A stretch of 7,483 nucleotides of DNA from Acidobacteriota bacterium (GCA_020439725.1 JAGQSE010000510.1:1-7483); one strand, 5' to 3'; numbered from the stretch's first letter, positions 1 to 7,483 are shown. Translations and numbers: made by a program. The notes: generated from the letters alone by a model not told the origin.

Positions 1-1370
1 GCCCCCGGCGGTACCGCTTCCACCAGCGACCGGGCCAGCGCCAGGTCGAGCATCGAGGCCTCGTCGACGATCACCAGGTCGCCGTCGAGGGGCAGGTCGA
101 GACCGCGGGCGAAGGTCCGCGAGCGGGGATCGAACTCGAGCAGCCGATGCACCGTGCGCGCGTCGCGACCGGTGGCCTCGGCGAGACGGCGTGCCGCCCG
201 GCCGGTGGGGGCCGCGAGCAGGATGCGTGCCTTCTTCGCCTGGAGGATCTCGACCAGCCCTCGGAGCAACGTCGTCTTGCCGGTGCCCGGTCCACCGGTG
301 ATCACCAGCACCGGCCGGGCCAGCCCTTGGGTGATCGCCTCGCGTTGCTGACCGGCGAGCTCCAGGTCCTCACGGGCTTCGAACCACTCGATGGCCCGCG
401 GCGCCTCGATCTCGGGCAGCTTCGAGGACGCGCCCAGCAGAGCCCCGAGCGCCGCGGCGAGCTCGACCTCGGCATCGTGGAGCGCGGGGGTGAAGAACGC
501 AGCCTCGGCGCTGTCGTCGACCTCCTCGGCGATCAGCCGCTGCTCGCTCACCAGCGAGCGGATGCCCTCGTCGATGAGCGTCTCGTCGATCTCGAGGAGC
601 TCGACGGTGGCCGCCAGCAGCTTGCCGTGGGGCAAGTAGACATGCCCATTGTCCGCCGCTTGACGGAGCACGTGGAGGATCCCCGCCTCGACCCGTCGCG
701 GTGAGTCGCGGGAGATGCCCAGGTGCTCGGCGATCTGGTCGGCGCTCTTGAACCCGATGCCGAAGATGTCCTCGGCCAGGCGGTAAGGGTTTTCCGTGAC
801 CCTTTCCTCGGCCTCGGCGCCATAGGTCTTGAAGATGCGTACCGCGTGACCGGTCGAAATGCCGTGGCTCTGGAGGAAGACCATGACGCGCTGGATGTGC
901 CGCTGCTCCTCCCAGGCCTCGAGGATCTGCCGGCTGCGCTTGGGACCGATGCCCTCGACCTGGCGGAGGCGCTCCGGGTGGCTCTCGATGACCTCGAGCG
1001 TGCCGACGCCGAAGGCTTCGACCAGCCGCTCGGCCATCTTCTTGCCGATGCCGCGGATCAGCCCCGAGCCGAGATAGCGCTCGATGCCCTCCGCCGTCGC
1101 CGGCCGCACGGTGCGGAAGGAGCTCGCCCGAAAGCGCTTTCCCCACTTGCGGTCCTCCTCCCAATGCCCTGCCAGCCGCAGGTTCTCCCCCGGCTGCACC
1201 CCGGCGACGTTTCCCACCGCAGTGACCGCGCCGCGCTTCCCCGGCACCGACAGCTTGAGGACGCTCCAGCCGTTCTCCGGATTGGCGAACACCACCTTCT
1301 CGAGCACCCCCTCGAGGGTCTCGTCGGCCTGGGAGCTCGTCCCACGGAGGTCCAGCTGGGGCTTTGGCAC
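1..1370 (-). CDS. recD2: RecD2-like ATP-dependent DNA helicase (partial, C-terminus off the left edge)
   Basis: Superfamily 1B 5'-3' DNA helicase of the RecD2/YrrC type, which works in DNA repair and fork maintenance, usually without RecBC. The minus-strand frame is open without a stop from the putative GTG at 1370 to base 1, giving 456 residues; RecD2 proteins run to about 720-750, so the last third (later helicase motifs) is outside. An N-terminal OB-like segment (about residues 18-90, including NPENGWSVLKL) is followed by helix-hairpin-helix repeats around 104-112 (LIRGIGKKM), 137-146 (VEGIGPKRS) and 202-210 (IFGIGFKSA). The helicase core then shows a Q-motif-like QQREAI (341-346), Walker A GGPGTGKTT (359-367), motif Ia APTGRAA (387-393) and Walker B VDEASM (435-440). 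The long N-terminus with these repeats favours RecD2 over RecBCD RecD. The start is uncertain: no Shine-Dalgarno precedes 1370, and an in-frame GTG at 1445 is possible. It is transcribed divergently from the response regulator gene. Confidence 0.93.
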   Translation of the reverse strand, partial: MPKPQLDLRGTSSQADETLEGVLEKVVFANPENGWSVLKLSVPGKRGAVTAVGNVAGVQPGENLRLAGHWEEDRKWGKRFRASSFRTVRPATAEGIERYLGSGLIRGIGKKMAERLVEAFGVGTLEVIESHPERLRQVEGIGPKRSRQILEAWEEQRHIQRVMVFLQSHGISTGHAVRIFKTYGAEAEERVTENPYRLAEDIFGIGFKSADQIAEHLGISRDSPRRVEAGILHVLRQAADNGHVYLPHGKLLAATVELLEIDETLIDEGIRSLVSEQRLIAEEVDDSAEAAFFTPALHDAEVELAAALGALLGASSKLPEIEAPRAIEWFEAREDLELAGQQREAITQGLARPVLVITGGPGTGKTTLLRGLVEILQAKKARILLAAPTGRAARRLAEATGRDARTVHRLLEFDPRSRTFARGLDLPLDGDLVIVDEASMLDLALARSLVEAVPPG

Positions 1371-1516
1371 CGGGGGAAGTGTAGCGTGCCGAGTCCGCGG
1401 AGGCTGCGAGCTCTGCGGGTCTCGGTGTCGGTGGAGTGGTACCACCCGTGGCGAGAGATTCCGCGCACAACTCCCATCTCGACCCGCCCCACCTCGTTGT
1501 GCCAAAATGGCCCGCC
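1371..1516. promoter_or_regulatory. Divergent intergenic region with the likely promoters of recD2 and the response regulator gene
   Basis: This spacer of about 146 bp separates two divergently read genes, so it should hold both promoters. I cannot assign convincing -35/-10 boxes on either strand. An A-rich patch CAAAAT at 1503-1508 on the plus strand is the only AT-rich hexamer near the regulator start; as a -10 element it would place transcription initiation almost at the ATG. I see no -24/-12 sigma54 element. A 10-bp perfect palindrome lies at 1436-1445. The recD2 frame stays open through much of the spacer on the minus strand, so its start could lie further in than 1370. Confidence 0.45.
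1436..1445. promoter_or_regulatory. 10-bp perfect palindrome GTGGTACCAC, possible operator
   Basis: A perfect inverted repeat sits in the divergent recD2/regulator spacer, about 72 bp before the regulator ATG. One further flanking pair (G1434/C1447) also matches after one mismatch. Its position would suit a dimeric regulator acting on either promoter. Palindromes of this length also arise by chance in GC-rich DNA, so the assignment as an operator is speculative. Confidence 0.2.
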
Positions 1517-2905
<1,389 letters not shown>

Positions 2906-2907
2906 GC

Positions 2908-3129
2908 ATGGAGCTGCCGGCGGATGTGATGATCCACAACGGGATCCTGGGTCTCAAGGGGACCCGCGGGGTGCTCCTACGCATCGACCCCCACGGCTAC
3001 TACGAGGTCAACCTGGCCTTCGGCGAGCGGCGACACCGCACGCTCCTGCCCATCGAGACCACGGTGATCATTCACCGCCAGCCGGAAGACGACGCAGCGG
3101 CCTTGCCCGAGCTCGAGATCGAGCGCTAG
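2908..3129 (+). CDS. Small protein of unknown function (73 aa), coupled to the response regulator
   Basis: I do not recognise a family. The gene starts 2 nt after the regulator stop codon and is preceded by a strong Shine-Dalgarno, so it is almost certainly translated and co-transcribed with the regulator. The 73-residue product has no signal peptide, membrane segment or cysteine. Its first 55 residues alternate hydrophobic and polar residues with glycines (ILGLKGTRG, GYYEVNLAFGERRHRT, ETTVIIHRQ), suggesting a compact beta-rich, perhaps SH3-like or small barrel fold. The last 15 or so residues are acidic and probably disordered (PEDDAAALPELEIER). A basic patch, ERRHR, lies near residues 40-44. 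Possible roles include a partner or modulator of the regulator or an unrelated cytoplasmic housekeeping protein; the sequence alone does not decide. Composition matches its neighbours, so there is no sign of recent transfer. Confidence 0.82.
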   Translation: MELPADVMIHNGILGLKGTRGVLLRIDPHGYYEVNLAFGERRHRTLLPIETTVIIHRQPEDDAAALPELEIER

Positions 3130-3150
3130 CAGCTTCGAGGATCGCTCGGG
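3130..3150. other. 21-bp convergent gap between the small gene and glmM
   Basis: The two transcription units end tail to tail with only 21 bp between stop codons. A weak inverted repeat, CGAGCG (3120-3125) and CGCTCG (3143-3148), has a 6-bp stem and a 17-nt loop, but no T-run follows it on either strand. I do not call it an intrinsic terminator. Termination may depend on Rho, or the transcripts may overlap. Confidence 0.5.
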
Positions 3151-4524
3151 TCAGGCGCCGATCGCGGAACGGATGGCGCCGGCCAGGTCCTCGGCCAGCT
3201 CGTCGACGAGGGTCTGCTCGGGACCCTCGATCATCACCCGGGCCAGCGGCTCGGTGCCGCTGTAGCGGAGCACCAACCGGCCGTCGTCGCCGAGCCGGGC
3301 CTCGACCCGCTGCCGCGCCGCCACCACGCCGGACAGGCTCGCCAGGTCTTGCTTTTCCCGCACCCGGACGTTGGTCAGCACCTGCGGGTAGCGCCGGAAG
3401 CCTTCGAGCTGCCTGCTGAGGGGCTCACCGTTGGCAGCAACGAGCGCCGCCAGCTGGATCGCGGTCAGCAGGCCGTCGCCGGTCGAGCTGAGCTCGAGGT
3501 CGACCAGGTGGCCGCTCTGCTCGCCACCCAGCCGCAGGCCTTCGCGCCGAAGCGTCTCGACGACCTCCCGGTCGCCGACGTCGCAACGTTCGAGCCCGAC
3601 GCCGTGGCGCGCCAGGGCGCGCTCGAGGCCCAGGTTGGACATGGTGGTGGCGACGATCTTGGGCGGCTCGAGGCGGCCCGTGGCCGCCAGCCGGCTGGCC
3701 CACAGGTAGAGCATCGCGTCGCCGTCGCGGACCTCACCGGTCTCGTCGACCAGGAGGGCGCGATCGGCGTCGCCGTCGAAGGCGATGCCCAGGTGATAGT
3801 CCCCCTCGGTCATCGCCCGGGCGAGCGCCTGGGGCTCGGTGGACCCGCAGCCGCGGTTGATGTTGCGGCCGTCGGGGCTGTCGAAGAGGACCGTCGCCGC
3901 GGCGCCGAGCCGTTCGAAGAGCGGCGCAGCGTAGGCCGAGGCGGCACCGTGGGCGGTGTCGAGGAGCACCCGCAACCCGGCCAGGGGGCGCTCTCCGGGA
4001 ACGGTGGCGGCCAGGAGGTCGAGGTACTCGGTGGCTCCGCTCGGATCCGAGGTCAGCGCCCGAGCGCTGGCCGACGGGGCAAGGGAGGCCAGGTGCTCCC
4101 GAGCCGCCTCGAGCCCAGCCTCGAGCTCGGCCTCGTCGGCACGGCTCCACTTGAAGCCGTCGCGGCTCACCAGCTTGATGCCGTTGTCGGGCCAGGGGTT
4201 GTGGCTGGCGGAGACCGCGATGCCGGCATCGGCGCCATGGCGGCGGACCAGGAGGGCGATGGCCGGGGTCGGGACGACGCCCAGAAACCGGGCCTCGCCA
4301 CCGCCGGCCTCGAGCCCTGCCGCCAGCCAGGCGCAGATCTCGGGAGTGCTGTCGCGGGTGTCGCCACCGAGGATCAGCGACGGCCCCTCACCGCCGGCAC
4401 CGAGCATCTGCGCCAGCCGATAGCCGACGGCGGTGACGGTGGCACGGTCCAGGGGCGCTTCGCCAAAGGCGCCGCGGATACCGTCGGTGCCGAAGAGACG
4501 GGGTGAGGGTTTGGGGCTGGTCAT
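3151..4524 (-). CDS. glmM: Phosphoglucosamine mutase
   Basis: GlmM converts glucosamine-6-phosphate to glucosamine-1-phosphate in the cytoplasm, feeding UDP-GlcNAc for peptidoglycan and lipopolysaccharide. The 457-residue product is full length for the family (about 445-460). It opens with LFGTDGIRG (10-18). The active-site loop SASHNP (105-110) carries the phosphorylated Ser107, followed by DNGIK. The metal loop is DGDADR (250-255), the sugar-binding loop GGEQSGH (333-339), and the C-terminal phosphate loop RYSGTEP (420-426). PDGRNINRGCGST (217-229) is typical of GlmM rather than phosphomannomutase. The metal loop reads DGDADR where many GlmM proteins have DGDGDR, a tolerated change in this superfamily. 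The ATG at 4524 is the only good start close to the conserved N-terminus, although its Shine-Dalgarno is weak. It is the last gene of the cdaA-cdaR-glmM block, 86 bp after cdaR, an order widely conserved where GlmM associates with the c-di-AMP cyclase. Confidence 0.97.
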   Translation of the reverse strand: MTSPKPSPRLFGTDGIRGAFGEAPLDRATVTAVGYRLAQMLGAGGEGPSLILGGDTRDSTPEICAWLAAGLEAGGGEARFLGVVPTPAIALLVRRHGADAGIAVSASHNPWPDNGIKLVSRDGFKWSRADEAELEAGLEAAREHLASLAPSASARALTSDPSGATEYLDLLAATVPGERPLAGLRVLLDTAHGAASAYAAPLFERLGAAATVLFDSPDGRNINRGCGSTEPQALARAMTEGDYHLGIAFDGDADRALLVDETGEVRDGDAMLYLWASRLAATGRLEPPKIVATTMSNLGLERALARHGVGLERCDVGDREVVETLRREGLRLGGEQSGHLVDLELSSTGDGLLTAIQLAALVAANGEPLSRQLEGFRRYPQVLTNVRVREKQDLASLSGVVAARQRVEARLGDDGRLVLRYSGTEPLARVMIEGPEQTLVDELAEDLAGAIRSAIGA

Positions 4525-4610
4525 GGGCTTTTGGATCCGGAAGTTCGGGAGGTTCGCGCAGACGACGCCACGACCTGCGCCGCCGCGGCGGGCACAGCCT
4601 CGGGTGGGGC
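4525..4610 (-). other. 86-bp spacer between cdaR and glmM
   Basis: This is the longest gap within the cdaA-glmM part of the minus-strand block. It contains a short perfect palindrome CGCCGCGGCG (4581-4590) but no hairpin with a T-run and no obvious promoter hexamers. The frame upstream of glmM is open here but has no plausible start. A secondary promoter for glmM or an mRNA processing site could lie here; I see neither. Confidence 0.4.
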
Positions 4611-5288
4611 TCAGCCGTCGATGGGTCGTAGGTTGGCGGTGGGGCTCGGCGGAGGTTGGAGCTCGACGTTGACCTGGACCCGCACCGGGTCGGTGGACAG
4701 CAAGGGGTTGGGAGGCCTGACCGAGACGGGTTCTTCGAAGCTCAACGCGTGCCCATCGAGGTCGACGGGCTCGGTCTCGAGGTGCGACACCTGGGCGAGG
4801 ATCGTCTTCGGACCGCTGACCTTGACCTGGTCGGGAACGACTCGCCATTCGAGGAGTTGGGCCCCCGCCGCCGGCTCGCCGCGCAGCTCGACACGCACCG
4901 GACGCTCGACGGTGTCGATGAGGTCGAACTTGAGCGGGATCGTCGACGGCGTGATCGACACGACCTCGAGGTCTTCGGGCAGGAAGACGTTCTCGGGCCC
5001 CACCTGGACCTCGGTGTCACCGACCGCCGCCTGCCGCACGTCGAGCACCAGGCCGACCATCAGCGGGTTGAGCGTGGTGACCGCGCTCTCCTTGCCCTTG
5101 ACGCGGATGTCGACGCTGGGCAGCGGGTCGAGGAGCACCAGGTGTTCGGGGTAGTTGTAGGTCACCGACGCGCTCACCACCCGCTGGCTGAGGCTCCCCA
5201 GGCGCTCGACCGAAACGGCGAGCCAGATCGATGCGGCGAGCACCACCGAGACCAGCTGGAGCAGCCAGCGCTGGGTCTTCTCCTTCAC
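4611..5288 (-). CDS. cdaR: CdaR-like YbbR-domain protein, membrane anchored
   Basis: YbbR-domain protein of 225 residues encoded directly after cdaA. In Firmicutes CdaR binds and modulates the diadenylate cyclase CdaA from the outer face of the membrane. A short positively charged N-terminus (KEKTQR) is followed by one hydrophobic segment (about residues 9-26, including VSVVLAASIWLAV), an uncleaved anchor or signal-anchor. The remainder is predicted to be extracytoplasmic and beta-rich, with two YbbR-like repeats (about 35-122 and 128-209); each shows the YbbR pattern, for example VKGKES/LNP in the first and VRVELRGEPAAG/VKVSGPKTIL in the second. It ends in a proline-rich tail. Firmicute CdaR usually has three or four repeats, so this is a short form of the kind common in Gram-negatives. 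The GTG at 5288 overlaps the cdaA stop by 4 nt (GTGA), indicating translational coupling. Family assignment rests on the repeat pattern and strongly on context. Confidence 0.88.
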   Translation of the reverse strand: MKEKTQRWLLQLVSVVLAASIWLAVSVERLGSLSQRVVSASVTYNYPEHLVLLDPLPSVDIRVKGKESAVTTLNPLMVGLVLDVRQAAVGDTEVQVGPENVFLPEDLEVVSITPSTIPLKFDLIDTVERPVRVELRGEPAAGAQLLEWRVVPDQVKVSGPKTILAQVSHLETEPVDLDGHALSFEEPVSVRPPNPLLSTDPVRVQVNVELQPPPSPTANLRPIDG

Positions 5289-6076
5289 GCCACGCGTCTC
5301 CGGCCCTGCGGGTAGAGGCTGGTCACCAGGTGGAAGTAGAGCTCGTTGCGCAGGCTCTTCGAGTCGAGATCGGGGATCATCTTGCCGTCCACCGCCACCG
5401 AGATCCGGCCGCTCTCCTCGGAAACCACCAGCGCCACCGCGTCGGTCTCTTCGGAAATGCCCAGGGCGGCGCGGTGGCGGGTCCCGTACTCCTTCGACAA
5501 CTCGGCGTTGGGGGTCAACGGCAGGAAGCACGCGGCGGCGGCGATGCGGTCGTCCTGGAGCACGACGGCGCCGTCGTGGAGTGGTCCCTTGGGCAGGAAG
5601 ATGGTGATCAGCAGGTCGTAGGACAACCGGGCGTCGAGCTCGATGCCGTTCTCGACGTAGTTGCGCAACCCTTCCTCGCGCTCGAAGACGATGAGCGCAC
5701 CGATCCTCCGCGAGGCCAGCGTCGTGGCCGCGACCACGATCTCGTCGAAGGTGGGGGCGACGTTCTCCTGCTTGCTCATCCCCCAGAAGGGATTGCGGCC
5801 GACGCTCGCCAGGGCGCGGCGGATCTCCGACTGGAAAAGCACGATCACCGCTACCGGCAGAAGGATGGGCAGGTTGCCCAGGAGGGTCTTGAGCGCCGGC
5901 AGGTCGGCGACCTCGGCGATGCCAAAGAGGACGACCAGGAAGGCGAGGCCGAGGAGCATCTGCACCGCGCGGGTGCGGCGCACCAGGAGCAGCAGGTTGT
6001 AGATCAGCACCGCGACGATGAGGATGTCGACGGCGTCCCACAGCGTCACCTGTGCCCAGAAGTCCGAAAAGGTCAT
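5285..6076 (-). CDS. cdaA: Membrane diadenylate cyclase CdaA (c-di-AMP synthase)
   Basis: CdaA condenses two ATP into cyclic di-AMP, the second messenger that controls potassium and osmolyte transport and cell-wall homeostasis in bacteria that use it. The 263-residue length fits CdaA (about 270). Three hydrophobic helices occupy about residues 16-33, 38-57 and 68-83, the last ending in FQSEIRRALA, the usual junction with the DAC domain. The cytoplasmic DAC domain (about 107-250) holds both signature motifs: LHDGAVVL with DGA at 168-170, and GTRHRAALG (198-206) with RHR at 200-202, followed by SEETDA and VVSEESG. All catalytic residues look intact, so it should be active. The ATG at 6076 overlaps the folP stop (ATGA, 4 nt), and the stop overlaps the cdaR start (GTGA), so the gene is coupled on both sides. 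No c-di-AMP phosphodiesterase or receptor gene lies in the window. Confidence 0.98.
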   Translation of the reverse strand: MTFSDFWAQVTLWDAVDILIVAVLIYNLLLLVRRTRAVQMLLGLAFLVVLFGIAEVADLPALKTLLGNLPILLPVAVIVLFQSEIRRALASVGRNPFWGMSKQENVAPTFDEIVVAATTLASRRIGALIVFEREEGLRNYVENGIELDARLSYDLLITIFLPKGPLHDGAVVLQDDRIAAAACFLPLTPNAELSKEYGTRHRAALGISEETDAVALVVSEESGRISVAVDGKMIPDLDSKSLRNELYFHLVTSLYPQGRRRVA

Positions 6077-6999
6077 CGCGGAGCCCCCGAGCCCTCGATG
6101 GCGTGCCAGACCTTGAGAAAGCGCACGGTGTCCGCGACGTCGTGGACGCGCACCACGGCGGCCCCGGTCGAGCTCGCCCAGGCGACCGCGGCGAGGCTGC
6201 CGGCGAGCCGGTCCCGGGGCGGGTCCGGGGGGGCGCCATCGTCCGCGGTGACGTGGCCGATGAAGCTCTTGCGGCTCGCCCCCAGGACCACCGGTAGCTC
6301 GAGGGACCGCGCGAAGGCGTCGGCGTGGTGCAGCAGCTCCAGGTTCTGGTCGTAGGTCTTGCCGAAACCGATCCCCGGGTCCACCAGGATTTGCGATCGC
6401 TCGACACCGGCGGCCACCGCGCGGTCCACCGCGTCACCGAGCTCGGCGGCGACCTCTCCGAGGAGGTCTTCGAAACGGATGCCCTGCTGCATCGAGGCGG
6501 TCTCGCCACGGCTGTGCATCAGGATCAGCGGGCAGCCCGCCTCGGCGACGCAGTCCGCCAGCTCGGGGTCCGACAGCAGGCTGACGTCGTTGATCAGGTC
6601 GGCGCCGGCGGCGAGGGCGGCGCGTGCCACCGCGCCCTTACGGGTGTCCACCGACAGCGGCCGTTCGGTACGCCGCCGCAGCTCGTCGAGCACCGGCAGC
6701 AGGCGAGCGATCTCTTCCTCCGGTGGCACGGTAGCGGCACCGTCGCCATAGACGCCGCCACCGGGCCGCGTCGACTCGGCGCCCAGATCGAGAAGGTCGG
6801 CACCCTCGTCGAGCATCTCGAGACCGTGGAGCACCGCCCGGTCTCGCTCGAGCCACAGACCCCCGTCGCTGAAGGAGTCGGGAGTGATGTTGAGAATCCC
6901 CATCACCTGGGGTTTGCGGCCCAGCCGCCAACGCCGGCCGCGGGGCAGCCGCAGGGTGCGCTCGATGGGCAGGACGCCGGAGCGGCGGGCGGGCCTCAC
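6073..6999 (-). CDS. folP: Dihydropteroate synthase
   Basis: FolP joins 6-hydroxymethyl-7,8-dihydropterin pyrophosphate with p-aminobenzoate to make 7,8-dihydropteroate for folate; it is the enzyme blocked by sulfonamides. The conserved TIM-barrel loops are present in order: MGILNITPDSFSDGG (33-47), DLGAESTRPG (71-80), SVDTRK (116-121), INDVS (136-140), LMHSRG (160-165), VDPGIGFGK (206-214), GASRKSFIG (240-248) and VRVHDV (283-288). With the GTG start at 6999 the protein has 308 residues, slightly longer than the usual 270-290 because of a basic N-terminal leader of about 30 residues. This start has GGAGGG at 7016-7011 about 11 nt upstream. The frame stays open into ftsH, so the start is less secure than the function. 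LMHSRG replaces the commoner LMHM[QR]G at the loop around residue 163. The stop codon overlaps the cdaA start by 4 nt. Confidence 0.96.
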   Translation of the reverse strand: MRPARRSGVLPIERTLRLPRGRRWRLGRKPQVMGILNITPDSFSDGGLWLERDRAVLHGLEMLDEGADLLDLGAESTRPGGGVYGDGAATVPPEEEIARLLPVLDELRRRTERPLSVDTRKGAVARAALAAGADLINDVSLLSDPELADCVAEAGCPLILMHSRGETASMQQGIRFEDLLGEVAAELGDAVDRAVAAGVERSQILVDPGIGFGKTYDQNLELLHHADAFARSLELPVVLGASRKSFIGHVTADDGAPPDPPRDRLAGSLAAVAWASSTGAAVVRVHDVADTVRFLKVWHAIEGSGAPR

Positions 7000-7102
7000 G
7001 GTCGGGAACGCCCTCCCCCGGGGGGATGGCTCCGCTTGCTGGGATCGGCCGATGGCGTCGTGCGACCGCGCCGGGCTCGAAGGCTCGGGCGCAGGGCCGA
7101 GG
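7000..7102 (-). other. ftsH-folP spacer with the likely folP ribosome binding site
   Basis: The spacer of about 103 bp holds a CCCCCGGGGG palindrome (7015-7024) overlapping the probable folP Shine-Dalgarno GGAGGG (minus strand, 7016-7011). Pairing of the C and G runs could partly hide the ribosome binding site, which is only a suggestion. No promoter hexamers or T-run terminator are evident, so read-through from ftsH is plausible. Confidence 0.4.
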
Positions 7103-7483
7103 TCATCCCCGCTCCTCGCCACGGGCCAGCCGGGTCGAGGCCTGACCCTCCCGGTGGGTGCGTACCGCCTCGGCTTCCTCCGGCTGCTCCGAGGCCGGCG
7201 GCGCATCGGCCACCGGCTCCGGCGAGCCGCCCGCGTCCGCCTCGTCGGCTTTGCCATCGGAGCTCGCGGCACGCATCTCGCCGTTGGTGGCCCGCGGTTC
7301 GGGCTTCTCGGGCTCGATCATCACCGGCAGCGCGGGCAGGATCGGCATCCGATCCTCCCCGGTCATCTCCTGGATCAGCTGGTAGACCTGGCTGCCGTCC
7401 AGGGTCTCATGCTCGAGGAGACGGCGGGCCAGCTCATCGAGCACGGCACGGTGGGTGGTCAGGATGTCGGTGGCGCGGCGATA
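7103..7483 (-). CDS. ftsH: ATP-dependent zinc metalloprotease FtsH (C-terminal end only)
   Basis: Only the last 126 residues are inside the window; the membrane, AAA+ and zinc-protease motifs lie beyond the right edge. The first 45 or so visible residues match the end of the FtsH peptidase domain: a helix resembling YRRATDILTTHR, then LDELARRLLEHETLDGSQV, the region that closes the M41 domain in FtsH proteins. After QEMTGEDRMP the protein continues for about 78 residues in a low-complexity tail rich in Glu, Ala and Pro, then a basic end (THREGQASTRLARGEERG). FtsH is a membrane-bound protease that degrades damaged membrane proteins and regulators. The tail is probably disordered and cytoplasmic. 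The assignment rests on the short conserved segment and on the downstream folP, a common neighbour of ftsH in many bacteria. Confidence 0.85.
   Translation of the reverse strand, partial: YRRATDILTTHRAVLDELARRLLEHETLDGSQVYQLIQEMTGEDRMPILPALPVMIEPEKPEPRATNGEMRAASSDGKADEADAGGSPEPVADAPPASEQPEEAEAVRTHREGQASTRLARGEERG

Noticed and set aside
1365..1380. TTGGCAC resembling half of a sigma54 -24 element
   Set aside because: The GC of the -12 element is absent at the required distance, and the site overlaps the recD2 start codon region.
3120..3148. Inverted repeat CGAGCG/CGCTCG as a bidirectional terminator
   Set aside because: The stem is only 6 bp, the loop is 17 nt and no T-run follows on either strand.
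3349..4506. Long open frame on the plus strand opposite glmM
   Set aside because: glmM on the other strand has all family motifs, and the plus-strand product is a repetitive Gly/Ala/Arg/Val-rich sequence typical of antisense frames in GC-rich DNA.
4581..4590. CGCCGCGGCG palindrome upstream of glmM as a regulatory hairpin
   Set aside because: It is short, has no room for a loop and is expected by chance in DNA this rich in GC.
5231..6355. Long open frame on the plus strand opposite cdaA and part of folP
   Set aside because: It runs across the junction of two clearly real genes and has no recognisable domain.

Overview
The window is very GC-rich and densely coding, with codon third positions dominated by G and C and Leu-Glu (ctcgag) pairs common throughout. 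It looks like ordinary chromosome of a Gram-negative-type bacterium rather than a mobile or accessory region. The order ftsH-folP-cdaA-cdaR-glmM, together with a sigma54-type NtrC-family regulator, is the sort of layout I associate with Acidobacteriota (for example Thermoanaerobaculia-like lineages) and with the former deltaproteobacteria, including Myxococcota. This placement is an inference from gene content and composition; nothing in the window, such as an rRNA, fixes the taxon.

Layout from left to right. Positions 1 to about 1370 (minus strand) hold the N-terminal two thirds of a RecD2-type helicase whose C-terminus lies beyond the left edge. A divergent spacer of about 146 bp (1371-1516) separates it from a plus-strand pair: an NtrC-family response regulator (1517-2905) and a small 73-residue protein of unknown function (2908-3129), whose Shine-Dalgarno sequence lies inside the end of the regulator gene. 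These converge, with only 21 bp between stop codons, on a minus-strand block that fills the rest of the window. Read in its direction of transcription, that block is ftsH (C-terminal end only, 7483-7103), folP (6999-6073), cdaA (6076-5285), cdaR (5288-4611) and glmM (4524-3151).

The minus-strand block is a likely operon. folP and cdaA overlap by 4 nt (ATGA), and cdaA and cdaR overlap by 4 nt (GTGA). glmM follows after 86 bp and folP follows ftsH after about 103 bp. CdaA makes the second messenger c-di-AMP at the membrane, CdaR is its membrane-anchored YbbR-domain regulator, and GlmM makes glucosamine-1-phosphate for peptidoglycan and is a known CdaA partner in Firmicutes. FolP supplies folate, and FtsH is the membrane quality-control protease. 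The block therefore joins envelope precursor supply, nucleotide signalling and membrane proteostasis.

I found no tRNA, rRNA, CRISPR array, insertion sequence or prophage gene, and no convincing intrinsic terminator. I did not find a clearly new system. The parts most worth a second look are the uncharacterised 73-residue protein coupled to the orphan sigma54-type regulator, the tight folP/cdaA coupling, and the long acidic tail on FtsH.
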